From the IMG/VR virus record IMGVR_UViG_3300031857_000673, positions 1-34,964 of that record: a DNA stretch of 34,964 nucleotides; one strand, written 5' to 3'. The translations under genes and the position numbers were made by a program. Origin of the DNA: a virus. The notes beneath the pieces were generated by a model that was not told the DNA's origin, ran no database searches, and saw only the letters and a program-made list of their open reading frames with translations. How positions within the stretch are numbered: position 1 is the stretch's first letter; each line of letters begins with the position of its first letter. Of this stretch, positions 1 to 10,600 are shown in pieces.

Positions 1-738
1 TGATCCAGTAAGACCGGAGTTCTCTCTTAAGTTTAATTGTTTAATCGTATTGCCTTTATAGAAAGTAGAGTGATCGTCAAAGCTAGGAAAGTAGGTCTCC
101 ATTTGAAGGTCAAGAGAGATGGATACGATGTTTGAATCAGTATAGGTAAAGCTATAAGTCTTTTGGAACTGAGCAGTCTCAGGAAAAGTCACCTGTGCTG
201 GAATTCGGATTCCTCTAAACTGAAAGTATCTTACCTGATTCTTATAATAAAAATCAAAGATCTTTTCCATGATCTTAAAGGTCTTATTGATGTTATCGCT
301 CTCTATCTTTATTGAAAAGCTCAAAGCCATCGGTAACGTAAAGAGCCTAGACGAAAAAGCTTTTAGTTGCTTTTGATCATTCTCGTCCCTTACTTCCTGA
401 TTGAAGCTTCCTCGAACGAACTTGTTTGTAATATCGCTTGACTTTATCTGAAATCCGCCTAATGTGACTATTCCCCTGGGCATCTGTTCATAGTTACCCT
501 CAGCATGACTAGGACACTTACAGTCTCCAGGTATCTCAAGAAAAAAGTCTTTCATGAATCCTTCGTCTCCTCCGAAATTATAGAAGAATGGAACCTCATG
601 ATAGGTGACTTCGTCGTTTCTCTTTAAGCTAATTATGACTTCTCTATTGAGTAGGTCAAGCAGTGACAGGGTAGCATTTCTTAAGAATATGTCCTGTACG
701 TTCTCGTTTCGTATGTTTTCGTTCTTTGAGATCTTCAT
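1..738 (-). CDS. gp15-like tail sheath stabiliser (3' end outside window)
   Basis: The frame is open from an ATG at 738 down to base 1, giving 246 residues with the C-terminus cut off by the window edge. The pattern resembles T4 gp15, the protein that caps the contracted-tail end and stabilises the sheath. It starts with a segment containing NATLSLLDLL, then a charged strand leading to VPFFYNFGGDEGFMKDF, then a mid-section with LPMALSFSIKIES and a helix around KIMEKIFDFYYKN, and finally alternating strands ending in LQMETYFPSFD. T4 gp15 as I remember it has the same order of elements and a similar length. This is similarity from memory, not an alignment. It lies 5 bases downstream of the 714-aa virion gene and is probably co-transcribed with it. 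The alternative is another neck or tail-terminator protein. Confidence 0.55.
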   Translation of the reverse strand, partial: MKISKNENIRNENVQDIFLRNATLSLLDLLNREVIISLKRNDEVTYHEVPFFYNFGGDEGFMKDFFLEIPGDCKCPSHAEGNYEQMPRGIVTLGGFQIKSSDITNKFVRGSFNQEVRDENDQKQLKAFSSRLFTLPMALSFSIKIESDNINKTFKIMEKIFDFYYKNQVRYFQFRGIRIPAQVTFPETAQFQKTYSFTYTDSNIVSISLDLQMETYFPSFDDHSTFYKGNTIKQLNLRENSGLTGS

Positions 739-743
739 TATTT

Positions 744-2888
744 TTATCTGTTTTTAGCGATGTACGGCAGGTTCGTTTGAGGTCTGCAGTTATCGATTAG
801 GATCAACATTGACTCGTCCTTTAGGAATTGCTGACTTAGTATAAACTCGTGTTCTTCTTCCCTAAGCATGGTGTTGAAAAGACGCAAGTTCGTGATCAGG
901 AGCAGGGAGTTCTGTAACACATAGTTTTGGTCTAGATCAAACGTCTCTTGAGATAAGGATGATGTCGCACCAAATATCTTATTAAAATCACTGTGATTTA
1001 TGATGTCGCTTGGATCTTCAGTGATTCGATAAACATAGGTTCCTATCTGTAAGAACTCGTTAGATATGGAAACCACCATTGCGTGCCACGTGCCGCTAAT
1101 AAAGTTGTTGATTGTGTATATCTTGTTCTGACCGTTTATCTCAATCAACAGGATAAGATCTCCCTCAGGATTAGAAAGGTTGTAACGATTAAAGCTTCCT
1201 GTTATTCTTAGCCCTGCTTGTAATTCATTGTCGTATCCATTGATAAAGCTAACGATATCCGCAGATGTAGGCACGTTAAAGAGACAAGTGAACGAAAGGT
1301 TTTTAATGTTTGTCGTATTGAACTTTGGAGTGGCGTTATAAATCACAGCAGACTCCCTTACCCTAAACGTAGTGATCGTGTCTGGACCTAACGTATCAGT
1401 TAGGACGTCCCGCTGATCATTGAATCTCATGTCTCGATATGCCTCTATCCTAATGTACCTATTGGGTTCAGACTGTCCGATGTTATTTGGAATATAATCG
1501 AATGGTCCCCTTATTCTGCAGTACCTCATGCTGGTTCCTCGAATGTTCTTGTCATTAGTGATGAGTCCTCCATTCTTCCAAGTAGCATAGAGATCGCTAC
1601 CCTCATACGCAAGTATCACGTCATTTTGAGGAGGCGGAACCTTGTCTAAGCTAGGTAAACTTGCAACGTATTGGCTAGTTGAGGTGACTGGAGAAGCAGG
1701 AGTCAAAGCAACAGTTATGTCTGTGCTGGGAACTCCTCCAAGATCATAATAGTTTTCTATTAAGGGTGCAAAATTGTAAGTATATTTCAAAGGTCTTAGC
1801 GTTGTGTCAGGATGAATCGCCTTTCGGGAAGGATCAAAGGTCGTTGTTATCTTTGAATACTGCTCAGGCATTGTGCCGTCCTTAATATCTTTCTCTACTT
1901 CAGGTCCAAATAGCTGCTCTGCTGAGAGAATCACGTTATCCAAGAAGGTACGAGTCTCATCAGTAAGGAGCATATCGATGTTTGGATTGTACTTCTTAAG
2001 CTGAATCTTCCAATAACTAGGAGTCATCATGAAGCTGCGAAAGAGGTAAGATCCCTGGATCTCAAACATCCTATTAAGCAGAGGAAAGTAGAGAAAGTCT
2101 CTCTTCCTAGGCTCAGACTCGCTTCCAAAGATTGATTGAAAGTATTTGTGATCTACATGAATCTCAAATGGCATCTGAAAGTCTATGCCAAATTCTGTGT
2201 ATTTAGGCACGTTATCAGGAAAGGTATTACCTGGCACTAAAACCTTTATACATTTGCGATCCACGTTTTTGTAGAGAGTCCATTCCTTAAAGACATAGTC
2301 ACCGCTATCTGATTCAGGAACAGTCCTAAAATAAACTACTTGATGGCCGTATAGCTGATTAGTAAAGAATGAGAGCTCATTATAGAGTCCAATTGCGCTA
2401 TCCACGTTGTATGGCCTAAAACTCGGATCCCTGTTTGTAATGATTGATGTGCATTTCTCATCTGAACATTGGGTCACAGGACAGTAGGTATTCGCAACGT
2501 TTCCTGCCTGCTTAAACCTTAGTTTCACTTCGTTTACCTGAATGACGGTCGGCATCTCATTAGAAGTGCCGTCGTCGTACTCATATTTCACCTCGAAATA
2601 GAACTGATCGTTTGCGTCTAAATAGATTCCTGCAGCGTCCCCTAAGTTACCTGGAGAGACCTCATACCATAGTGACCAGTCTAACTTGTTCCTGGAATAT
2701 CTAAAGTATCTCTTGAGATTAGTAAGATCGATCGCTTCTGGTGAAGTAAACATAAGATCTTCTAGGAAGTCTGTGAACTCAGTGATTCCTGTCACAGGCT
2801 CAGTCGTTGAAAATATCCTAAAATTCTTACTAAAAGTCAGCGAGTTTTTCTGGGGATCTATCAGTAATTTGACAGTAGTCTTAATCAT
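744..2888 (-). CDS. virion structural protein with C-terminal LamG/concanavalin-like domain
   Basis: A 714-aa protein with no signal peptide or membrane segment. The first 500 residues are not recognisable to me; they are rich in aromatic and beta-strand-like segments and contain a Cys cluster around residues 135-150 (CPVTQCSDEKC). Residues about 510-690 look like a concanavalin/LamG jelly roll: alternating strands, a FTCLFNVP strand, and the segment INNFISGTWHAMVVSI, whose G-T-W-H-x-x-V pattern is typical of that fold. Such domains in phage tails often bind sugars or stabilise fibres. The gene is the first of its small minus-strand group. Its ATG is preceded by an A-rich leader with a CAAATAAATAAAC sequence about 20 bases upstream. 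A tail, neck or baseplate-associated role is inferred from position only. Confidence 0.75.
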   Translation of the reverse strand: MIKTTVKLLIDPQKNSLTFSKNFRIFSTTEPVTGITEFTDFLEDLMFTSPEAIDLTNLKRYFRYSRNKLDWSLWYEVSPGNLGDAAGIYLDANDQFYFEVKYEYDDGTSNEMPTVIQVNEVKLRFKQAGNVANTYCPVTQCSDEKCTSIITNRDPSFRPYNVDSAIGLYNELSFFTNQLYGHQVVYFRTVPESDSGDYVFKEWTLYKNVDRKCIKVLVPGNTFPDNVPKYTEFGIDFQMPFEIHVDHKYFQSIFGSESEPRKRDFLYFPLLNRMFEIQGSYLFRSFMMTPSYWKIQLKKYNPNIDMLLTDETRTFLDNVILSAEQLFGPEVEKDIKDGTMPEQYSKITTTFDPSRKAIHPDTTLRPLKYTYNFAPLIENYYDLGGVPSTDITVALTPASPVTSTSQYVASLPSLDKVPPPQNDVILAYEGSDLYATWKNGGLITNDKNIRGTSMRYCRIRGPFDYIPNNIGQSEPNRYIRIEAYRDMRFNDQRDVLTDTLGPDTITTFRVRESAVIYNATPKFNTTNIKNLSFTCLFNVPTSADIVSFINGYDNELQAGLRITGSFNRYNLSNPEGDLILLIEINGQNKIYTINNFISGTWHAMVVSISNEFLQIGTYVYRITEDPSDIINHSDFNKIFGATSSLSQETFDLDQNYVLQNSLLLITNLRLFNTMLREEEHEFILSQQFLKDESMLILIDNCRPQTNLPYIAKNR

Positions 2889-2906
2889 TGAGAAGCTTTT
2901 TCTTTA

Positions 2907-2919
2907 GTTTATTTATTTG
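2907..2919 (-). promoter_or_regulatory. candidate late promoter-like AT box upstream of the 714-aa gene
   Basis: On the minus strand the sequence is CAAATAAATAAAC, with its proximal edge 19 bases upstream of the ATG at 2888. It resembles the T4 late promoter core TATAAATA and similar boxes upstream of two other structural genes here (19545-19555 and 22645-22655). It could equally be part of an A-rich translation leader, so confidence is low. Confidence 0.3.
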
Positions 2920-2982
2920 ATTTTTTACACTAAACTTGGAATCGTGCTTCAGTGAAATAAATAATAAAAAGAGCATTAAGCT

Positions 2983-3783
2983 TTGAAAGAAAAACAGATA
3001 CTCGATCCTCTATGGATAACTAAGGGCAGTTATCTAGATCCAGAATACTTTAGCTACATACTCTTGGCAGCAAGCCAAAAGTACAGAAAGGATCTTGAAG
3101 AAGGAGACCTTCGCTACTTTTATGAGCTCTTCTTTCATAGCTTGAACCTAAATAACTTGGCGATAGACGGTAGCTTATTTGATTCAAAGCTTCATCCCAT
3201 CTGGCAGAACGAAAGATTGAATGCAATAAAGAAAGAATTACGACAGATCTTTGAGAGAAAGACGGAGGTCGTTGAGATATTTAGAAATGCAAATTACGTC
3301 TTCTTAAACCTGATCCTAGAATACATGGATCAGCAGCTAGCCGCTTTTGACTTAATGGAGATCTTTTATATGAATGAGATGATTCATGAACAACAGGAGA
3401 TATTCATAGTGATGAATGAGGTCGGAAGCAAGCAATACTCGATTTGGTGCGTGAAAGAAGACTTTACTAAGGATTATGGAGTCTCATTTAGAAAAGTAAA
3501 AACGATCGTCCTTGATGAGATCAAGGAAAACGCTCTCAAAGAAAAGTTGAGTGAGATGAATCACCCGACCTTAAATAGAATGAAGGACAAGAAGAATGTC
3601 GTTTTTGCAATAACTGAAGAAGTCGATCAAAAAATTGCGGCAAATGTCGTGAAAGACACAATTTTGCTAAACAAGGGGATTGCTAAGGGAATAGCCTTTG
3701 AGACAAACATCATCGCTGAGCTTCAGGCTCTACTTGTTGTTGAGAACCTGATGCCCTTTACTCTTTCTCAATGGATCGATTAG
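2983..3783 (+). CDS. unknown 266-aa phage protein, isolated on the plus strand
   Basis: An uninterrupted 266-codon frame with ordinary phage codon use. An in-frame TAA lies six bases before the TTG at 2983, and the first in-frame ATG comes only at about residue 115, so TTG is the probable start. There is no good Shine-Dalgarno; an A-rich AAAAAGAG stretch lies upstream. The product is mostly helical and charged, soluble, without signal peptide or transmembrane helix. The N-terminal half (FSYILLAASQKY, FYELFFHSLNLNN, LRQIFERKTEVVEIF) looks like a helical bundle; the C-terminal half is mixed (VVFAITEEVDQKIAANVV). I do not recognise the family. It is the only plus-strand gene inside the minus-strand structural block. 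Its stop codon overlaps the stop of the convergent small gene by three bases (union 3780-3783). Confidence 0.7.
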   Translation: MKEKQILDPLWITKGSYLDPEYFSYILLAASQKYRKDLEEGDLRYFYELFFHSLNLNNLAIDGSLFDSKLHPIWQNERLNAIKKELRQIFERKTEVVEIFRNANYVFLNLILEYMDQQLAAFDLMEIFYMNEMIHEQQEIFIVMNEVGSKQYSIWCVKEDFTKDYGVSFRKVKTIVLDEIKENALKEKLSEMNHPTLNRMKDKKNVVFAITEEVDQKIAANVVKDTILLNKGIAKGIAFETNIIAELQALLVVENLMPFTLSQWID

Positions 3784-4085
3784 ATCGAATCAATCACTGT
3801 GAGTCCAAATGCTTCTAGCTTTTCCTTAGTTAGCGCGTAGGCAACCTCATAAACATTACCAGTTAATGTGAATGCTGAATCATCAGTCTTTCCTACTCTA
3901 GAATAAACCTGCTGACTTGTCACAGTCTTGGTAGGATCAGCCAGTCTAGCCTCCTCATTTAAGTATAAGTTTAAGAATGCATTTATTGTGCCGCTCTTTG
4001 AAACCTTTACTGTTTCGATGTTTACATAGGCATCAGATGTTGTGCCTCCGTCTGTGTAAATTTCACTAGTTATCTTTAGTCCCAT
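3780..4085 (-). CDS. small putative virion protein, 101 aa
   Basis: A 101-aa acidic, beta-rich protein (MGLKITSEIYTDGGTTSDAYVN at the start, FLNLYLNEEARL in the middle) with no signal peptide or membrane segment. I do not recognise the family. It sits 19 bases downstream of the long tail-fibre gene on the same strand. Small proteins in that place are often fibre-tip, chaperone-like or decoration proteins, but this is only positional inference. The ATG at 4085 is preceded by a strongly A-rich leader (ATAAAATAAA directly before it) with no Shine-Dalgarno. The 3' end overlaps the convergent plus-strand gene, so there is no room for a conventional terminator between them. Confidence 0.7.
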   Translation of the reverse strand: MGLKITSEIYTDGGTTSDAYVNIETVKVSKSGTINAFLNLYLNEEARLADPTKTVTSQQVYSRVGKTDDSAFTLTGNVYEVAYALTKEKLEAFGLTVIDSI

Positions 4086-4104
4086 TTTATTTTATTTTTT
4101 ATTA

Positions 4105-7100
4105 TTATGCAATCACGTACGAGAATGTGAACCACTGGGTGCCATCACCGATGCCTATTGCTGAGTCATCTGCCTTTTTTATTTCTACTTGAGTTGCGTT
4201 TTTATATCCTACTTTACAAGCGGTATTTCCAACATTAAATGAAGCTACTCCCCAAGCCTGATTAGGAGCGATCGTTCCAAGAGGAATATTGATTGTTGGA
4301 TTTCCACCGGCAATAGTTTTTCCAGTACAAGTGACAACGTCTCCTACTCTAGTAAATGTATAATCAGAGTTAGCCTCATCATATCTACCGCTTATGAATT
4401 GATTACTGCCACTAAATTGGTTTGGATCTCTAGCATTAAGGTATAGATGAGGATGATCATTGATTGTAAGCTTTCCATCTAATATATTCTCATCAGCGTC
4501 TCTTACCCAAATACCGTATGCTTTGTTCACAGCAGTCGCTCCTGCATAGTCAACATATACTCCATAAACATCGCCGGCTGTATTGTTTCCAGTAAACTTA
4601 AAGTTATATCCCCAAAGGCTAGAATTGGCAGTAACTCCCGGGCCAATTTCTACCCAGTTGGAAAGCACCCATCCATCAAAGGTTGTGGTATCGCCACCAA
4701 TACCAAATTTTTGCCAGTGACCCACAAAGTCTGAATGAAAGGTAGTAGATTCTCCAACGCCAGTCGCTCCTATGAGTTGAGAGGTGACCCATCCCCCATT
4801 GATGTCATTTGTTCCGCTGAGTCTAATTCTATTACAGTTAACTGCTTGTAAATCAACTGAATCTAAATCAGTAGTATCGATTAGGATCTCATCAGCGAGC
4901 GCAACGGTGTCTAACCACTTTCTATTCAATCGTATTTTTGGAGCACCAGTTGGAGAGCTTTGTGTGATTCCTTCCAGCTTAGTTTCAATGATTGTCAATG
5001 GATCAGGAGCACTGGTGAGTACCATATTAGGATCAGAGAATCTTACCTTTATTGGGCCGTCTACCGCTAGTCCCTGACCGCGATCGATGTATACTCCTCC
5101 CTGACCCACGTTTATTGAGTTCCCGACCTCTAATGATTCTCCAACGTATGCGTTTTTGAATACTTTGATCTCATTAGATCTTATCATAGACAGGTCGGCA
5201 TTTGCAGAAACTATTCCGTCAACTTCAAACACAGAAATACCTCCAATCGTTGCAGCATATGAACCTGTTCCGTTTGAGGTGGAAACGTAAATCTTGTTTC
5301 CTACCATCGTCATCTTTCCAGCAGCAGTTATCTCACCTCTAGACTCAATTGCGACAGTAAATGGATTTAGGATGTCAGAAATATCGACTGTTGCAAGCAT
5401 CCCAATTCCGCTCACTTTATTCTCACCTAGCGCATATAAGTAACGATCACTAACTATTATGTCAGTAATATCGATATTTGTGTCCACTTCAAATGAAGAG
5501 ACTAGAGACAAGTTTTGAGTGTTGTTCACATCAATGTTGTATACATAAACATCATTATCGTAAGAGCAGAATAACCAGGTCCCCAGAGCCTTGAGCTGTG
5601 CAGGTTTTTCATTAGCACCACTGGCAACAACAACGGTCCCGCTATTTGAAGCAGGTCGATAAGTTATGTTATAAGGATCATGGATATCAAACTGCTTGAT
5701 TCGAATGCTGTTTGAGCTCTCAGTAAAAGTAGAAACAAACGCTCTTTCTCCAACTATCTCAAGGTCCAAGTAATTATCATCGTTTCTACCATATGATGTG
5801 GGCGAACCGAGACTACATATTACTACAGGATTCGTCGGATCGGAAACATCAATAGCGATTATAGTTGAGTTAAGAGTAGACCATGGAGCGGCAGCCTGTC
5901 TCTTATTGATTACGTAAGCAATTGACCCAACTATCTCAACTCGCTGTAAACTGTTTCCTGGAGTATCAATTGATACCGGTACCATAGAATTTCCATTGGA
6001 GTCGGCCTCAGCTATGATGAAAGTATTATAATTTCGATTGATACCTACACCTGGTGCACTGCCTGGAGTAGAAGGTCTGACTCTAGTTAGATAGATGTAC
6101 TTACCAGCAATCTTTGCGTCAGTCACACTAGTTGCGGGAATGTCTTGAAGTACTCCAGAGATTGTGTGGCCATGGTTATCGAATGCAAGTGGAATAAGAA
6201 GATTTTGCTCAGAGTCAGTAGTAACCGTATTAAGAACAGTAAGCGCTGAGTCTAGTGCTCTAAGTTGGATTGCACCCTGAGAAGTAGTCAAGTTACTTCC
6301 GCCGTATATGTCATTAGGTCCAGCAAAAGTCTGTATTAAGTATTTACCATTGGAGAATATCGAAGTATAATAGCGGTTAGCATTACCTGGATAGCCGACT
6401 CCAAACAGCGCCTTAGAGACAAATTCAGCAGGTGTTGTGTGAATCTGCTCAATGTTGCCAGCAGTCTGTACAAGACGGTCATTAAAGAAGAAACCATTTA
6501 GTCCGCTTGAAACATCAAATAGAGCAAAATCAGCGTTTCCTGCAGAATAAGGCAGAGTCAATTCATTTTCAAGACCCTCCTTAAGACCAAAGATAAGACC
6601 GTTTACTGCAGAAGAAATGCTGATTCCGTCAGGTACGATAGGCGGAACTGCTGACTGTTCAATTAGAGACTCGGCCGATCCTAATCGAATTGTTACCTCA
6701 GACTGAATTGTGCTCAGCCCTTCGTCGTTATACTTTGGAACTACAAATTCAAATCTTCCGTTTTGATCAATAGTTGCGATTGAGGTCGATTCTAATTTAC
6801 TTAAAGAGAATCTTGCAGTATTTAACCAATAGTTAGTACTCGGCAATGGGGTTGATAGGCTAACGTCTTCCTTTAGGAACTTTACCTTTAGATTGTGTCG
6901 AATATCACTCATCTCAACTTGACTGGGACTTACTTCTGTGTTTTCGTAGAGTGATCCCATTTCAAGGTGATATCTTCCTTGAATGACAGCTGCGCCTTCA
7001 CTATGGTTTGAGTAGATGGATAATAGAGAATTGAATAACTCTCCAGGATTTGCTGTAAAATAAAAGTTAGTTAAGCTATTGGAAAGAACGTCCTCATTAA

Positions 7101-7626
7101 AATTATTTAGAAAAAGCGTATCGTTATTTGAAGTATTTAGAGTTCCTAAATTCACATCAAGCTGTGTCTCTAAATAAGTCTCTCCACGACGATTAAAGGT
7201 AATGAACCGATCATCACTCGGACTACTTAAACCTATTCCTCTCTTAAAAGGAGAAGAAGTGGTTGAAAGATAATTATTAACTAATGTGGATATGCTGGTG
7301 ACTAGTGACCAGGTATCAGTCGCTAGATCGTATTGCCACACATCAAATGATAAAGAATCTAAGTAGAGATCATTATCGATAAGATCGATGAATCCAGTAA
7401 GAGTATTTGGATCTCCTGCATCCACAAACCAAGTAGATCCTCGTAAGCCAGCAGGTCCGCCTAGGCCAGTCGGCCCAGCTGGGCCCTGTATTCCTGAAAG
7501 TCCCTGTATCCCAGGATCCCCTACTCCTAACTCCAATAACTTATTGAAATTAAAATTGACTTTGTCAACTGTGATTTCCTGTGAATCTGAAGGAAAGATC
7601 TCCTTTAAGTTTACTCTAATTGGCAT
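4105..7626 (-). CDS. tail fibre with collagen-like stalk and LVIVD-type beta-propeller
   Basis: A 1173-aa probable host-recognition fibre. Residues 1-35 form a short head domain (MPIRVNLKEIFPSD...) of a kind common at the base of phage fibres. Residues 36-62 are nine G-X-Y triplets (GDP GIQ GLS GIQ GPA GPT GLG GPA GLR), a trimeric collagen-like stalk. Residues about 480-830 contain repeated strands of the LVIVD type, such as IAIDVSDPTNPVVICSLGS near residue 592 and TVDISDILNPF near 747, which suggest a beta-propeller. After that come glycine-rich repeats (VGNSINVGQGGVYIDRGQG) and a C-terminal tip ending in TQWFTFSYVIA. It ends two bases before the ATG of nothing else on its strand and starts two bases after the stop of the 1737-aa gene, implying co-transcription and translational coupling. 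The receptor is unknown. Confidence 0.85.
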   Translation of the reverse strand: MPIRVNLKEIFPSDSQEITVDKVNFNFNKLLELGVGDPGIQGLSGIQGPAGPTGLGGPAGLRGSTWFVDAGDPNTLTGFIDLIDNDLYLDSLSFDVWQYDLATDTWSLVTSISTLVNNYLSTTSSPFKRGIGLSSPSDDRFITFNRRGETYLETQLDVNLGTLNTSNNDTLFLNNFNEDVLSNSLTNFYFTANPGELFNSLLSIYSNHSEGAAVIQGRYHLEMGSLYENTEVSPSQVEMSDIRHNLKVKFLKEDVSLSTPLPSTNYWLNTARFSLSKLESTSIATIDQNGRFEFVVPKYNDEGLSTIQSEVTIRLGSAESLIEQSAVPPIVPDGISISSAVNGLIFGLKEGLENELTLPYSAGNADFALFDVSSGLNGFFFNDRLVQTAGNIEQIHTTPAEFVSKALFGVGYPGNANRYYTSIFSNGKYLIQTFAGPNDIYGGSNLTTSQGAIQLRALDSALTVLNTVTTDSEQNLLIPLAFDNHGHTISGVLQDIPATSVTDAKIAGKYIYLTRVRPSTPGSAPGVGINRNYNTFIIAEADSNGNSMVPVSIDTPGNSLQRVEIVGSIAYVINKRQAAAPWSTLNSTIIAIDVSDPTNPVVICSLGSPTSYGRNDDNYLDLEIVGERAFVSTFTESSNSIRIKQFDIHDPYNITYRPASNSGTVVVASGANEKPAQLKALGTWLFCSYDNDVYVYNIDVNNTQNLSLVSSFEVDTNIDITDIIVSDRYLYALGENKVSGIGMLATVDISDILNPFTVAIESRGEITAAGKMTMVGNKIYVSTSNGTGSYAATIGGISVFEVDGIVSANADLSMIRSNEIKVFKNAYVGESLEVGNSINVGQGGVYIDRGQGLAVDGPIKVRFSDPNMVLTSAPDPLTIIETKLEGITQSSPTGAPKIRLNRKWLDTVALADEILIDTTDLDSVDLQAVNCNRIRLSGTNDINGGWVTSQLIGATGVGESTTFHSDFVGHWQKFGIGGDTTTFDGWVLSNWVEIGPGVTANSSLWGYNFKFTGNNTAGDVYGVYVDYAGATAVNKAYGIWVRDADENILDGKLTINDHPHLYLNARDPNQFSGSNQFISGRYDEANSDYTFTRVGDVVTCTGKTIAGGNPTINIPLGTIAPNQAWGVASFNVGNTACKVGYKNATQVEIKKADDSAIGIGDGTQWFTFSYVIA

Positions 7627-7628
7627 CT

Positions 7629-10600
7629 CTAGATGAATTTAATTTTTATCTTTGGACTGATTGACAATCCTTTTCCAGGTTTTTTACTGAAATTGAATTT
7701 TAACACCAATCTTTCTCTTTTATTTATTTGCAAAGCCTTTAGTAGATCGTAGCCTTGAGTAAAGCGTTGTTGATCATTTAAAAAGACAAACTCTATCGTA
7801 TTTGGATTGGTCTGCGACTGTGTGATCGTTGACACTAGTGATGCGTTTTCCTTGAAGAAAAAAGCATTTTCATAGATCTCGTAAAGCTTAAGAATATTTG
7901 CATCGGTGTATGCTCTAACATAATCTTCGATAGAATTAAAGTTTCCGATATACTCGTTAGAGTTTATGAGGAATTCATTAAACTTAGCTGAGATTCCGTC
8001 CTCAATAAAGTATCGAGTTAAAGCGTTACTCACATTGATATAGCCTTCTACTTGTATTGGAGTCTCCTTCACCACCATCTCTACTTGATCAATGTCTATT
8101 GTTGAGAGATCTGCGTTCTCCGCTACATTTACTACTTGAAAGTTTTCAAGCTCAATGAATTCAGGTAGAGTTATTAACTTTGAGACAAATGATTCGTCCT
8201 CTTCTACTCTAAGAGCACCGGATACTGGAGAATACTGATTCTTATTTGAATATCTAAAATGGAACCCCCAATCCCAGTTTCCTCTAAGCAAGAAGTAATC
8301 AGCTTGGCCTATTGCTATCTCATTGATTCGTTGATATTTAGCGTCATATGTGTCATCTGATTCAAGTTCAAGTATCGCGTTATCTGCGACTTTAATGTGA
8401 TTGAAATTATGCACAGTAAAGATAGAACTAATGTTTCCATTTAATTTAACATTTCCTAGTTCAAGATCAGCTATTTGATTTTTAGTGAAAGTGAAATTAG
8501 ATTTAAAGGATATTGAGTTTCTAACGATCGGTTCATACTCTCCTTTATATCTATTTAAGATGTATGTACTAGGTAAAGTAGCCAATTCATAATCAAAACC
8601 TATTGAGTCTAATTGTGAAAACTGGACAGGTACTCTTTCTGTAGGAATAGAGATTACTTGATTGATCTTCTCAATTCCGCTCTGATCTAATATCTCAAGA
8701 TAAAAATTAGGATTACTTGACAATACTGGATTGCCTGTTGAATCCAATGAATAAGAATAGTATTCAATGAATGGATCTAGTGAATTTATGTATTGTTTAA
8801 ATCGACCAAAGGATATTTTTTCGAATAGTTTTTCAAAGTATTTTTCTCCACCAGAAACGATTCTAAAGATGTAATAACTATTGATTAGAGAAGTTGATCC
8901 AGTCGGCAAGACGTTGTAAGGACTTACGTAATCTGGCGGAACGTTAGATGGTGTGCTCAAGCCTAATGAAGTCGTAGAATCATAGATTAAAAACTGTTCA
9001 GCAGACCCTGCGATCGGGCTTAAGCTTTGAGGATTTATTCCTACAAATTCATCAATAAACAGATCGAAACCTGTCACAAGATCACGTATCGTTATAAACG
9101 TTGAAGTTGTGGGCATGGACACGTCGTCAGTTAAGAATCCTGAATAGTTTGGCGTGTTATTATTTTTAAGTCTCTTTATTGTTCCGTCACCAGGAATACC
9201 GTTCGCTAACGAAAGCTTTGATCCCATTTTTATGGTAGAAAAGTTATTCAAGATGACGTTGTACTTCTTATTCTTTAAGGAATAGAGAAGAGTATGAGTC
9301 AAGTTAGATACTGAATTTGAATCAAATGAAACTCGATAGTCTCCATTTATGCTTTCAAATGGAAGGACGGATCCTAACTCAGTAACATATGTTGGGTTTG
9401 AGTAGTTTTGGTTGTTCACAGTAGTTAAAGTCGGAACCGCTTGTACCTCTTTCCAATAATTCTCTATGTCTGCGATTTGACCTATTGCTATCTCAATCAC
9501 GACAACGATGAATTTAAACTCCTGATGCTCTATCACTTTATATTTGATAGGGGGCTGAGTTTGATCTAATATGTTCTCTTTTACTGGTTTAAGTATGCAG
9601 CTAAACTTATAATCTTCAAACCTTGTCGTAGAATCTTTAGCTACTGGCTTACCGTCTGCCCCAAATACATTGGGATCAGTCACATCCTTTAGCGTTAATT
9701 TAAAGCCTTTAAAGAATGCCTCGTACTGTCCAGCCCTATTCTTAAAGACGTTTGAGTAACGAATTTGAGTTTCACCTACCTCGTTTCCAGAGAAAGTTGG
9801 AGTATACGTAAAATAATTTATGAAATAATCAGGATCAGACAAGAGTAGAGTCTCATCAAGAGGATTGTCAAAATAATTAGAATTTAATTTAATAGTCGAC
9901 TCATCATTCGTATAGTTAAACTTACTCTCTATATAGAACCACTCATGAGTAAAGTTTACTGGATTCTGAGTCCTGTCCTCATGGTCAGGAGAAAAGTTGT
10001 TTCGACTAAAGATTAACTCAGTATTTAATCGATAAGGATTGTCTCTAGAATCTTTACCGTTTTTGATTCCCCACTTAGTGATGTATGGAATGATCTTTGA
10101 TCTAAGAGCAAAATCAAGACTCTCGTTCTCCTTGTAGTAATCGTATTCAGTTTGAGTAACCCCGTTAAGATATTTTAGCCTAAGCTTGTATTCTTCGCTA
10201 TCGTTTTGAGGAACCACTTTTTCAGGATCCTTAAGTAACGAGAATCCTGGGAAATTAATTAGCTCTTCGTTTTGATCATTGATTGGAGCTACTAGACTTG
10301 CACCAGCCGTTGTGATGTCGCTAGAATATCTAACAAGAGGTGAACCACTAACTGTTTTGTATTTGGTGAGAATCGTAACAGTAAAGGAAGTGCCGTTTGT
10401 ATAATTTGATATAGTTCCGTCATTTACTTGAATCTCACCACCAATAACAGTATATTCTATTCCAGGCTCAAGCAGATTAGCTCCTTCTGGAATAAAGTAG
10501 TAGTTGTATAAGTCGATCTCTGGAAAATTAGTATAGAGGCTGCTATAAAAATCAAAGTCAATGTCCTTTATTGGAAAGAACGATAAGAATCCAAACGACG

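Noticed and set aside
7388-7636. Plus-strand 82-codon ORF rich in Pro/Gly
   Set aside because: It is the antisense of the collagen-like stalk; the Pro/Gly pattern is a mirror of the G-X-Y codons.
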